Shown here piece by piece: positions 24,759 to 32,797 of a stretch of DNA of 33,209 bases (position 1 is its first letter; every line of letters starts with the position of its first letter). The DNA is taken from assembly GCA_022361275.1 (NCBI GenBank), contig JAKSBE010000302.1:1-33209 (forward strand), given 5' to 3'. A program made the translations under genes and the position numbers. The notes under the pieces were generated by a model. It was not told where the DNA came from and did no database searches. It saw only the letters and a list, made by a program, of their open reading frames with translations. The stretch is from Kiloniellales bacterium (lineage in GTDB: Bacteria > Pseudomonadota > Alphaproteobacteria > Kiloniellales > JAKSBE01).

Positions 24759-24850
24759 GTCGGTCTCTTGAGCGACCTCTCGGACGGTCTCACGATCGGG
24801 GGCGGCCGGCTCGGGGCCGAGCGGCCGCAAAGGGACGGAGGACGCAGCTT

Positions 24851-24949
24851 ATACCAAGGAGCCGTGATAGTGACTCATTTGACCGGGTTTGCTTGCCCGT
24901 CCGCCAGGCGCGCTTCGCGCGGCGGTGCCGGTGTACGGCTCCTTGGTAT
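24851..24949. repeat. 99-bp element bounded by perfect 15-bp inverted repeats ATACCAAGGAGCCGT/ACGGCTCCTTGGTAT with inner hairpin
   Basis: Arms at 24851-24865 and 24935-24949 are exact reverse complements; inner GC-rich hairpin around GGCGCGCTTCGCGCGGCGG. Confidence 0.75.
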
Positions 24950-25242
24950 CAGGGCAGCCGCGAGACGATGTCGCGGAGCTGGTCCTCCGGGAAAGCCTGC
25001 AGGGTCGTCGTGCGGACGTTGCCCAGGGCGCCGAGCGTCAGGGCGAACTTGGCCGCCGCCTCGGCGTCGGGGAACTCGGTCATCGCGACGATGTCGTAGG
25101 CGCCCATGGTCAGATAGAGATCCCCCATCTTGCCGCCGAGCTTCTCGGCGAGCACCCGGACGCCGTCGATGCGCCTGGGCGAGTCCTTGATCGCCTTGAT
25201 TCCTTGTTCGGTGTAGTTCACGAGCATGATGTAGGTCGCCAT
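24949..25242 (-). CDS. GYD-domain protein
   Basis: MATYIMLVNYTEQGIKAIKDSPRRIDGVRVLAEKLGGKMGDLYLTMGAYDIVAMTEFPDAEAAAKFAL. Confidence 0.9.
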   Translation of the reverse strand: MATYIMLVNYTEQGIKAIKDSPRRIDGVRVLAEKLGGKMGDLYLTMGAYDIVAMTEFPDAEAAAKFALTLGALGNVRTTTLQAFPEDQLRDIVSRLP

Positions 25243-25481
25243 GTCATGTCTCCGGTTTCTGCCCTTGCCTTTGCGCGACGCCCGGAGGGCGGGGCCGGCA
25301 TGACGCAGCGTCACGCGCGGACGTCCTCTCTCGGCCGCAGTTCAAGCGGACCCTGCACGCAAAAGGTCGCGGGCCTTGCGCGTCCGGTCAGGACAGCGGA
25401 AGGCCGGACCGCTTTCACTGATGCAGGTCAGGGTTCGGGCGTGTCGGGTAGCGTCCCGAGGCGGGCGCCTGCAGGCCGGTG

Positions 25482-26792
25482 CTAGTACGCCGACAGCACC
25501 TCGCGCAGGATGTCGCAGATCTCGTCGACGTGGGCCCGCTCGGCGACCAGGGGTGGGGAGACGATGCCGGAGTCGCCGGTGAACTTGATGTGCATCCCGC
25601 GGGCGAAGAGCCGCTTGGTGGCGTCGTAGCCGCGCACTCCGGGCGCGCCGTCGGGCGCCAGCTCGACCCCGGCCAGCAGGCCGTAGCCGCGGATGTCGGC
25701 GACCGCCGGGATGTCCCGGAGGTCGAAGACCGCCGCCTGGAAGTAGGGCGCCAGCTCGGCGGCGCGCTCGAAGAGGCCTTCGCGCTGGTAGATGTCCTGC
25801 ACCGCGATGCCGGCCGCACAGGCCGCCGGGTGGCCGGAGTAGGTATAGCCGTGGAAGAGCTCCACCGACCGCTCCGGCGCGGCATTGACCACGGTGTCGT
25901 AGATCCGCTCGTCGACCGCGACCGCGCCCATGGGCTGGGCGCCGTTGGTCAGCGCCTTGGCCAGGGTCATCATGTCCGGGCGGACTCCGAAGCTCTGCGC
26001 CGCGAAGGCCTTGCCGGTGCGCCCGAAGCCGCAGATCACCTCGTCGAAGACCAGAAGGATGCCGTGCTGGTCGCAGATCTCGCGCAGGCGCTCCAGATAG
26101 CCCTTGGGCGGCACCAGGACGCCGGTCGAGCCGGCGATGGGCTCGACGAAGCAGGCCGCGATGGTGTCGCCGCCGAAGGTGTCGACCGCGCGCTTCAGGT
26201 CCTCGGCCAATTCGGCGCCCGTCTCCGGCTGGCCCTTGGCGAAGCGGTTCTCCTCCAGCCAAGTGTGGCGCATGTGGAAGACGCCCGGCATGACCGCGGG
26301 AAAGGCATGGCGGTTCTTGGTCATGCCGCTCAAGGACACGCCGCCGATGTTGACCCCGTGATAGGCCCGCTCGCGGGAGACGAAGCGGCTGCGCTGCCCC
26401 TCGCCGCGCGCCAGATGATAAGCCTGGGCGATCTTGATCGCGCTGTCCACCGCCTCGGAGCCGGAGTTGGCGAAGAAGATCCGGTTCAGGCCCTCGGGCG
26501 TGATCCGGGCGACCCGGCTGGCCAGCTCGAAGGACAGCGGGCTCGCGACCTGGAAGTGCGGGGCGTAGTCGCATTCCAGCAGCTGGGCGTGAACCGCCTC
26601 GGCGATTTCCCGGCGCCCGTGGCCGGCGGCGACGCAGAACAGGCCCGAGGAGGCATCGATCAGCCTCTCGCCCCTGTGGTTCCAGTAGTAGACCCCCTCG
26701 CCGCGGACCAGGAGGCGGGGATCCGCCTTGAAGTCCCGGTTGGCGGTGAAGGGCAGCCACTGGTGCTCGAGGGTGTTCGTCGCCTGCTGCAT
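25482..26792 (-). CDS. Class III PLP aminotransferase (omega-amino acid:pyruvate type); alternative start at 26807
   Basis: LEHQWLPFTANRDFKADPRLLVRGEGVYYWNHRGERLIDASSGLFCVAAGH; FANSGSEAVDSAIKIA; VFDEVICGFGRTGK; TLAKALTNGAQPMGAV. Confidence 0.92.
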   Translation of the reverse strand: MQQATNTLEHQWLPFTANRDFKADPRLLVRGEGVYYWNHRGERLIDASSGLFCVAAGHGRREIAEAVHAQLLECDYAPHFQVASPLSFELASRVARITPEGLNRIFFANSGSEAVDSAIKIAQAYHLARGEGQRSRFVSRERAYHGVNIGGVSLSGMTKNRHAFPAVMPGVFHMRHTWLEENRFAKGQPETGAELAEDLKRAVDTFGGDTIAACFVEPIAGSTGVLVPPKGYLERLREICDQHGILLVFDEVICGFGRTGKAFAAQSFGVRPDMMTLAKALTNGAQPMGAVAVDERIYDTVVNAAPERSVELFHGYTYSGHPAACAAGIAVQDIYQREGLFERAAELAPYFQAAVFDLRDIPAVADIRGYGLLAGVELAPDGAPGVRGYDATKRLFARGMHIKFTGDSGIVSPPLVAERAHVDEICDILREVLSAY

Positions 26793-26935
26793 CCCGGTCA
26801 CTCCCAAAGGAAAGGCCCCAAAGGATAAGGCGTCATGCCTTGTCCGGCCCAGAGCGGGAGCGTAGTCTTGGCGTCTGGCCCAGCCCTAGGGCCAGATCCG
26901 AGGATTGGTTGGGTCCAGGAGCCGGGGGCCGGGTC

Positions 26936-28414
26936 ATGCGGGATTCGCTGTTCCACCTCGAGCGGGTCGAAAGCGTCAGCGTGCAGTCGCAGATCCGCGA
27001 GCTGCTGGTCTCGGCGATCCTGAACGGCCAGCTGCGCGGCGGCGAGCCCCTGCCGTCGAGCCGCAAGATGGCCAAGATGCTCGGCTGCTCGCGCAACACC
27101 GTGGTCCTGACCTATCAGAGCCTGGTCGACGACGGCTATCTGACCGCGCGCGAGCGCAGCGGCTTCTTCGTCAGCCCGGAGATCCTGGAGGGCCGTGCCG
27201 CCACCCGGCCGACTCCGGTCCCGGCGGGGGGCAGCCGGCCGGCCTGGCGCCGGCGTTTCCGGGTCCAGCCCAGCGTCCAGGAGAACATCGAGAAGCCGCT
27301 GGACTGGCCCTCCTATCCCTATCCCTTCATCTACGGCCAGGTCGATCAGGGCCTCTTTCCCATCGCCGCCTGGCGCGACTGCCAGCGCCGGGCCCTCGGC
27401 CGCCGCGGCATGGACGCCTGGACCAGCGACACCCGGGGCAGCGACGATCCCCTGCTGGTCGAGCAGGTCCGCAGCCGCCTGCTGCCGCGCCGCGGCATCC
27501 TGGCCGGGGACGACCAGATCCTGATCACCCTGGGCGCCCAGAACGCGCTCTACCTCCTGGCGAGCCTGCTGGTCACGGAGCGCAGCACGGTGGCGATCGA
27601 GGATCCGGGCTATCCCGACCTGCGCAACATCCTGCGCCTGCGGACCGACCAGGTGATCCCGATCCGGGTCGACCGCCACGGCCTGGTGGTCGACAAGCGC
27701 CTCAACGTCTGCGACGCGGTCTACGTCACGCCGAGCCACCAGTTCCCGACCACGGTGACCATGCCGATCGAGCGCCGCACGGCGCTGCTGCGCCGCGCCG
27801 CCGAGCGCGACTTCCTGATCATCGAGGACGACTACGAGCCCGAGACCAACTACGTCAGCGACCCGACGCCGGCGCTGAAGTCGCTCGACACCCAGGACCG
27901 GGTGGTCTACGTCGGCAGCCTCAGCAAGACCCTCTTCCCGGGCCTGCGCCTGGGCTATCTGGTGGCGGCGCCGGAGCTGATCGCCGAGGCCCGGGCGCTG
28001 CGCCGCCTGATGCTGCGCCACGCGCCCAACAACAACCAGCGCACCACCGCCATCTTCCTGGCCGAGGGCCATCACGACACCCTGGTGCACCGGCTCCAGC
28101 GGATCTACCGGGCGCGCTGGCAGGCCCTGGGCGAGGCCCTGGCCCGGCACCTGCCGGAGTCCAGCCAGATGCCGACCTTCGGCGGCAGCGCCTTCTGGGT
28201 CCGCGCCCCCGAGGGCGTCGACGCCGAGCGCCTGGCCGAGGCCGCGCGCGCGGACGGCGTGCTGATCGAGCCCGGGCGGGTCTGCTTCTTCTCCCAGGAC
28301 GCGCCGCGCAACACCTTCCGCCTCGGCTTCTCGTCGATTCCCGAGGAGCGCATCGCGCCCGGCATCGAACGCCTGGCCGGCGTGATCCGCCGGCTGCAGA
28401 AGAACGCGGCCTAG
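26936..28414 (+). CDS. MocR/GntR-family transcriptional regulator with aminotransferase-like domain
   Basis: wHTH SVQSQIRELLVSAILNGQLRGGEPLPSSRKMAKMLGCSRNTVVLTYQSLVDDGYL, followed by a fold-type I PLP domain (IIEDDYEPE, VVYVGSLSKTLFPGLRLGYLV). Divergent from the class III aminotransferase. Confidence 0.95.
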   Translation: MRDSLFHLERVESVSVQSQIRELLVSAILNGQLRGGEPLPSSRKMAKMLGCSRNTVVLTYQSLVDDGYLTARERSGFFVSPEILEGRAATRPTPVPAGGSRPAWRRRFRVQPSVQENIEKPLDWPSYPYPFIYGQVDQGLFPIAAWRDCQRRALGRRGMDAWTSDTRGSDDPLLVEQVRSRLLPRRGILAGDDQILITLGAQNALYLLASLLVTERSTVAIEDPGYPDLRNILRLRTDQVIPIRVDRHGLVVDKRLNVCDAVYVTPSHQFPTTVTMPIERRTALLRRAAERDFLIIEDDYEPETNYVSDPTPALKSLDTQDRVVYVGSLSKTLFPGLRLGYLVAAPELIAEARALRRLMLRHAPNNNQRTTAIFLAEGHHDTLVHRLQRIYRARWQALGEALARHLPESSQMPTFGGSAFWVRAPEGVDAERLAEAARADGVLIEPGRVCFFSQDAPRNTFRLGFSSIPEERIAPGIERLAGVIRRLQKNAA

Positions 28415-28513
28415 ATCAAACTGCGCTTAATTGGAATCAATTAAGCGCAGTTTGATCTATTTCATAGGGTTAGAGCAGCTTATCCGCGTTCGATTGAACG
28501 CGGGCCGCTCTAG
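28411..28513. repeat. Dispersed palindromic repeat, copy A (intact): 21-bp perfect hairpin plus second hairpin, bounded by CTAG on both sides
   Basis: AGATCAAACTGCGCTTAATTG-GAAT-CAATTAAGCGCAGTTTGATCT, then AGAGCAGCTTATCCGCGTTC-GATT-GAACGCGGGCCGCTCT; matches copy B around the IS element. Confidence 0.92.
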
Positions 28514-28659
28514 CGCCGCCCGTCGGACCTCACCCAGAGACGGCCAGGGCATGCGGTCACGGAAGGTATTGCTTTCCGATCTCGGTCGAGGGAGCGGGTG
28601 AACCGCGATCGAAGCTCTCGAAGCTGAAACGCCTCGACCCGGCCTGACCCGGGCTGCGC

Positions 28660-29469
28660 TCATCCCGGCGGCGGCCGGGCACCACCGAGGAAGACGCTCG
28701 GCGGGCTGCCGAAGAGTTGTCGAAAGGCGACCGTGAAGGCGCTCGGCGAGGAGAAGCCGACGTCGTAGGCGACGGTCGTCACCGGCTGGCCGGCGCCGAG
28801 CAGTTCGATCGCGGCCAGCAGGCGCCGCCGCTGCCGCCAGAGCCGGAAGCTCAGGCCGGTCTCGGACCGGAAGCGCCGGGCGAGCGTGCGCAGGCTGCCC
28901 CCGACCTCCCGGGACCAGGCCTCCAGGGACCGGGGATCGGCGGGCTCCGCGATCAGGGCCCGGGCGATCCGGCCGATCCGCGGATCCTTGGGCAAGGGCA
29001 GACTGAAAGGCGCCTCGGGGAGGGCCAGCAGCTCGTCGACCAAAGCGGCGACGAGGCGACCTTGCGGGCCCTGCCGTTCGTAGAGCGGCGGGAAACCCGA
29101 CACCCTTTCGATCATCGCGCGGGCCAGCGGCGTCAGGACGACCGGGCGGCAGCGCCCGGGCCAGCCCTCGGGCAGCAGATTGGCGTCGAAGTAGAGCGAG
29201 CGCATGCGGACGGCGCAGTGGGTGTCGATCGCGTGGCGCAGTGCCGGAGGGATCCACAAGGCGTGTCGGGCCGGCATCAGGACGGCCCCGTCATCGCTGT
29301 GCAAGGTCAGGACGCCCGAAAGGGCGCAAAGGAACTGCGCTCTCTCGTGGCTGTGCGGCGCGATCCGGCTGTTCGCCGGATAGTCGATCGGCGCGAAGGC
29401 CAGTGGCCGCGGTACGACCATGCGGGCCGCGAACCAGGCCTCGGCGTCGTTTTGACCGTCTATCGACAT
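28660..29469 (-). CDS. AraC-family transcriptional regulator
   Basis: Cupin-like N-terminus and C-terminal double HTH: SLRTLARRFRSETGLSFRLWRQRRRLLAAIELLGAGQPVTTVAYDVGFSSPSAFTVAFRQLFG. Confidence 0.95.
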   Translation of the reverse strand: MSIDGQNDAEAWFAARMVVPRPLAFAPIDYPANSRIAPHSHERAQFLCALSGVLTLHSDDGAVLMPARHALWIPPALRHAIDTHCAVRMRSLYFDANLLPEGWPGRCRPVVLTPLARAMIERVSGFPPLYERQGPQGRLVAALVDELLALPEAPFSLPLPKDPRIGRIARALIAEPADPRSLEAWSREVGGSLRTLARRFRSETGLSFRLWRQRRRLLAAIELLGAGQPVTTVAYDVGFSSPSAFTVAFRQLFGSPPSVFLGGARPPPG

Positions 29470-29552
29470 TCCTTGTCCGACTCTTGCCTATCCGCCAAGG
29501 CACCGCAAGGCCAGATTGCCGTCTCGCCGCCAGCACAGAGGGAACCCCGAGC

Positions 29553-30755
29553 GTGCCCCTGAACCTGCAGATCAACCTGGGCCATAGCTTCGTCCATGGA
29601 CTGATGCTTCTCCTGCCGACGGTCGCCCTGGCGCTGGAGTCGGCTTTCGAGGCCGCCTACAGCGAGGTGATCGCCCTGGGTCTTCCGGGCATGGTGGTTT
29701 ACGCGCTCTGCCACATCCCGGCGGGCTGGCTGGGCGACCGAATCTCCCGGAGACGCCTGCTTCAGGTCTGCCTTCTCGGCCTCGGCGCCAGCGCCGTCGC
29801 GGCCGGCTTCGCGATCGGCCCCCTATCCTTGGCCGCCGCCTTGTGCGGGGTCGGCGCCTTCGCCGCGCTCTATCATCCCATCGCCCTGCCCCTCTTGGCA
29901 GCCGACGGCAAGCGTCTCGGCCTGCGCTTGGCGATCAACGGCGTGTTCGGCAGCCTGGGCGTGGCCGGCGCCCCACTGCTGGCCGGCACCTTGGCTGCCG
30001 GCTTCGATTGGCGCGCGGCCTTCGTCCTGCCGGGCCTCGCCTGTATCCTGCTCGGCCTGCTGCCGCAGTCGAAGCGGGGCGGCAGCGCAGAGGGGCCGGC
30101 CCCGAGCGCTACCGCCGGTCCCGACTCCGGGTCGATCGTCGGGCCCGCTGCCGGGCCGAGATCCCGGTCACGGCTCCTGGCCTGGATGACCGCGCTCGCG
30201 ACTTCGGTGATCGTCGCGGGCTTCTGCTACGACGGGCTCGCGATCGCCCTGCCCAAGGCCCTACAACTGCAAGGCGGCGTCCTGGCCGAAAGCATCGCCC
30301 TGGCCGGTCTGGGCAGCTCGCTGATCCTCGCCGCCGCGGGCGTTCTCCAGCTGTTCCTTGGCAGCCTCTCGGACCGGATCTCGACCCTGCCCGTCTATTT
30401 CGGGCTGCTCGCGCTCCGTGGGGCGCTGTTGCTTCTGGCCGCCCAGAGCGAGGGGGCCCTTTTCGTTGCCGCGGTCCTGGGCAGCGTCGCCCTGACCTTC
30501 GCCGACTATCCCCTGCAGGACAAACTGCTGGCGATGACGACACCGGACCACCTTCGGTCCCGGGCCTTCGCCGCCAAGCAGATCATCGGCGCGCTGGTCG
30601 CCCTTGCGGTCGTCCCGCTGGTGGCGGGCACGGCCGAGACCGGCTTCTTCGGACTGTTCCTCGTACTGGGCGCCCTCACGCTTCTCAACCTCGCCGTCTT
30701 CGCCGCCCTCGCCGCGCGGATGCGCCGGCACGACGACGCCTCCATCCTTCGCTAG
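29553..30755 (+). CDS. MFS transporter
   Basis: GTG start; PAGWLGDRISRRRLLQVCLLG motif and multiple hydrophobic segments; divergent from the AraC regulator. Confidence 0.88.
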   Translation: MPLNLQINLGHSFVHGLMLLLPTVALALESAFEAAYSEVIALGLPGMVVYALCHIPAGWLGDRISRRRLLQVCLLGLGASAVAAGFAIGPLSLAAALCGVGAFAALYHPIALPLLAADGKRLGLRLAINGVFGSLGVAGAPLLAGTLAAGFDWRAAFVLPGLACILLGLLPQSKRGGSAEGPAPSATAGPDSGSIVGPAAGPRSRSRLLAWMTALATSVIVAGFCYDGLAIALPKALQLQGGVLAESIALAGLGSSLILAAAGVLQLFLGSLSDRISTLPVYFGLLALRGALLLLAAQSEGALFVAAVLGSVALTFADYPLQDKLLAMTTPDHLRSRAFAAKQIIGALVALAVVPLVAGTAETGFFGLFLVLGALTLLNLAVFAALAARMRRHDDASILR

Positions 30756-30813
30756 ATCAAACTGCGTTCGCTATATTGCAATCACGTAGTGGTCCCCAAA
30801 TCTAACCAAACCA

Positions 30814-31092
30814 CTATTCCTCATCCAATTCAATTTCGAGCTTATCGCAGATAGCGATTTGATTTTTCTCTACTTGATCAAATCGCTCATTTATTAGTGT
30901 TTTTTGATTTTCAAGTGATATCGATATGTGAGATCTTAGATTGTCTAGTTTGTCATTTATTTCATTCATAATAATACTTACCCGAACTCCTACTCTTGCA
31001 GCAGTAATATTACCAGGAAATTCCTTAGTTATAATTTCCTGTACAGAAATATTATTTATATCACATATCAATTCGTCATAAGTCTTAGCCAT
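30814..31092 (-). CDS. Hypothetical passenger protein, 92 aa, coiled-coil-like
   Basis: Intact ATG ORF inside the IS element; Asn/Glu/Lys-rich amphipathic sequence (IIMNEINDKLDNLRSHISISLENQKTLINERFDQVEKNQIAICDKLEIELDEE). Confidence 0.65.
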   Translation of the reverse strand: MAKTYDELICDINNISVQEIITKEFPGNITAARVGVRVSIIMNEINDKLDNLRSHISISLENQKTLINERFDQVEKNQIAICDKLEIELDEE

Positions 31093-31240
31093 CTCACACG
31101 AATCCTTATTTCAGCTAACTCAGGTCTAAGTGCTCGGTTGGAAGCGTAGATCGCAACAAGACTCCAATCAACCAAACTAAGCTATTGATTTCGCTATATA
31201 ATATGACTTGACTTTTGCATGGGACCTATATACGCTGTAA

Positions 31241-31492
31241 TCAGCACGAAAGTGTTGCTGTTTAGTCGCAGCTCTAACGAAAGGGATCTCCCGCTATGTC
31301 GGGTGTCCCACTGAATACAACACTCAAGTCTCTGCTGGTCTAGCTAACCAGTAGAGGTACGCGGACTCGTTAGCTGCGAGGTCGCGAGAAATAAGTGGGG
31401 CGTGTTTGCCTTTCGTTACACGCGGCTAAACACCCGACACCAGCTTTGGTGTCGGGCAGTAGTCAAACAGCTTAGTCGCTGGAAACGAAAGG
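31241..31492 (+). ncRNA. Candidate structured RNA/leader with long-range helices and multiple hairpins, upstream of passenger ORF 31500-31748
   Basis: Long-range helices 31259-31269/31422-31432 (11 bp, one G-U) and 31275-31284/31409-31418 (10 bp). Hairpins at 31330-31356 (10 bp), 31360-31386 and 31433-31456 (9 bp). Direct repeat of the 5' strand at 31472-31492. Confidence 0.6.
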
Positions 31493-31499
31493 AAGTCAC

Positions 31500-31748
31500 G
31501 TGAAGAAAACCCTATTACTGGTATGCCTGTTGCCAAGTTCCGCATTTGCGGAACCTGAGGATCAACCTGTGAAGCCTGAGGATCGGCTTACTACAGAACA
31601 GGTTGATGCATTACGTGAGCAACTGGCCGTCTGTAATAGCGATCCACAACCCATGTACGGGATATGCTCGAAAGTTCACGAGCAACTCAAACAGCATTAT
31701 GGCGGTTATGAAAATTATCGCGCTGTAATGTCAGATAAAGAAGATTAA
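31500..31748 (+). CDS. Hypothetical small passenger protein with N-terminal signal peptide, 82 aa
   Basis: GTG start with AAAGGAAG RBS; MKKTLLLVCLLPSSAFA|EPEDQ signal sequence, two later Cys; ends before a strong hairpin terminator. Confidence 0.7.
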   Translation: MKKTLLLVCLLPSSAFAEPEDQPVKPEDRLTTEQVDALREQLAVCNSDPQPMYGICSKVHEQLKQHYGGYENYRAVMSDKED

Positions 31749-31752
31749 TGGC

Positions 31753-31781
31753 AACTGGGCAAAACTAAGTTTTGCCCAGTT
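31753..31781. terminator. Perfect 13-bp inverted repeat, likely bidirectional terminator
   Basis: AACTGGGCAAAAC-TAA-GTTTTGCCCAGTT, between passenger ORF (+) and transposase (-), which are convergent. Confidence 0.8.
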
Positions 31782-31840
31782 AACCATACGCCCTGGGTCA
31801 TTTGATTCTATTCTGATTTACATACGATTGTGGGTGATTA

Positions 31841-32797
31841 TCACTTCAGCATCATTCTCGAATTCGCTAAGGCTTTATAGGACACTACTGCATGCTCATT
31901 TGCGAGTGCCAGCACTACGTCTCTGTTTCGCCATTGCCAATATACAAGGTAGTTGTCCAAGTACTTTGTAGCGACCCCATTAAAGCGCTTCATAAATCGC
32001 TTTATTTGAGAATGTAGTGAGTTCACGTTCTGCAAGTGGTATGCACCACGCCGCAGACTGCTAGCGTGTGCAGATTCGTGTTGCAGGCCCTGATCCTTGC
32101 AGAACCTAGTGTAAGAACTATGCTTATCGGTAACGAGTACACTGTCTGCAGTGACTTTACCAATGAAGTCGTCTTCTAGGTTTTGTGTGCTTATTCGCCC
32201 TAAGCAGACCGACTTCATCCAATTGTTCTTATTGCGGTCGATAGCCGTCAGTACGCATACCTGTTCTTTTGAAATACCTCTCTTCTTTGCTTGGCCACCA
32301 CGTTTTCTCGCCTTACGTGGGAGGCCCTTCTTCTGCCCTTTGTAAGACAAGCGGAAGAACGTCTCGTCTACCTCAACAATACCATTCAGTTGAGGTGATC
32401 CGATCTGCTTCAACGCATTGAGAATCTTGTGACGCCAGTAAAACGCCGTTCGTGTGGAAATTCTCAGTTCTTTTGCTATATACGAAATCGGAAAGGCAGC
32501 ATTCATGAGTTGAATATAGCGATCCCATGTCGATAAAGGTTTATGTGTCTTATGGATAAACGTGTTGGTATTTAGACCAAACGTCTTGTTGCATCTCTTG
32601 CATTTATAACGCTGTACATTGCGGGTCTTGCCGATTTTGATGAACTTCGAATGGCTACAATGCGGGCATTTGTTCTTATTGGATGAGTTCCCTGCCAACG
32701 CATCACTCAAAGTCGTTTTGCTATCTGAGAGTAGAATTGCTTTGAGGTCTGCTTTCTTTTTGTCGGTTAATTGATCGAGCAGAGCATGTGTTTTCAT
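31841..32797 (-). CDS. IS1595-family (ISXO2-like) transposase, apparently intact
   Basis: N-terminal zinc ribbon CPHCSHSKFIKIGKTRNVQRYKCKRCNKTF; VDETFF, TDKHSSYTRF and HLQNVNSLHSQIKRFMKRFNGVATKYLDNYLVYWQWR motifs of the DDE domain. Confidence 0.93.
   Translation of the reverse strand: MKTHALLDQLTDKKKADLKAILLSDSKTTLSDALAGNSSNKNKCPHCSHSKFIKIGKTRNVQRYKCKRCNKTFGLNTNTFIHKTHKPLSTWDRYIQLMNAAFPISYIAKELRISTRTAFYWRHKILNALKQIGSPQLNGIVEVDETFFRLSYKGQKKGLPRKARKRGGQAKKRGISKEQVCVLTAIDRNKNNWMKSVCLGRISTQNLEDDFIGKVTADSVLVTDKHSSYTRFCKDQGLQHESAHASSLRRGAYHLQNVNSLHSQIKRFMKRFNGVATKYLDNYLVYWQWRNRDVVLALANEHAVVSYKALANSRMMLK

Noticed and set aside
31191-31202. TCGCTATATAAT resembling the IS left end and containing a perfect TATAAT
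   Set aside because: Only 9 bp match the TIR; no good -35 at correct spacing. Insufficient to call an internal IS end or a confident promoter.
31267-31378. Integron attC-like hairpin (CGCAGCTCTAACGA / TCGTTAGCTGCG)
   Set aside because: Bulged imperfect palindrome recalls attC, but R'' and R' do not fit RYYYAAC/GTTRRRY and no integrase is present; kept only as an alternative helix of the candidate RNA.
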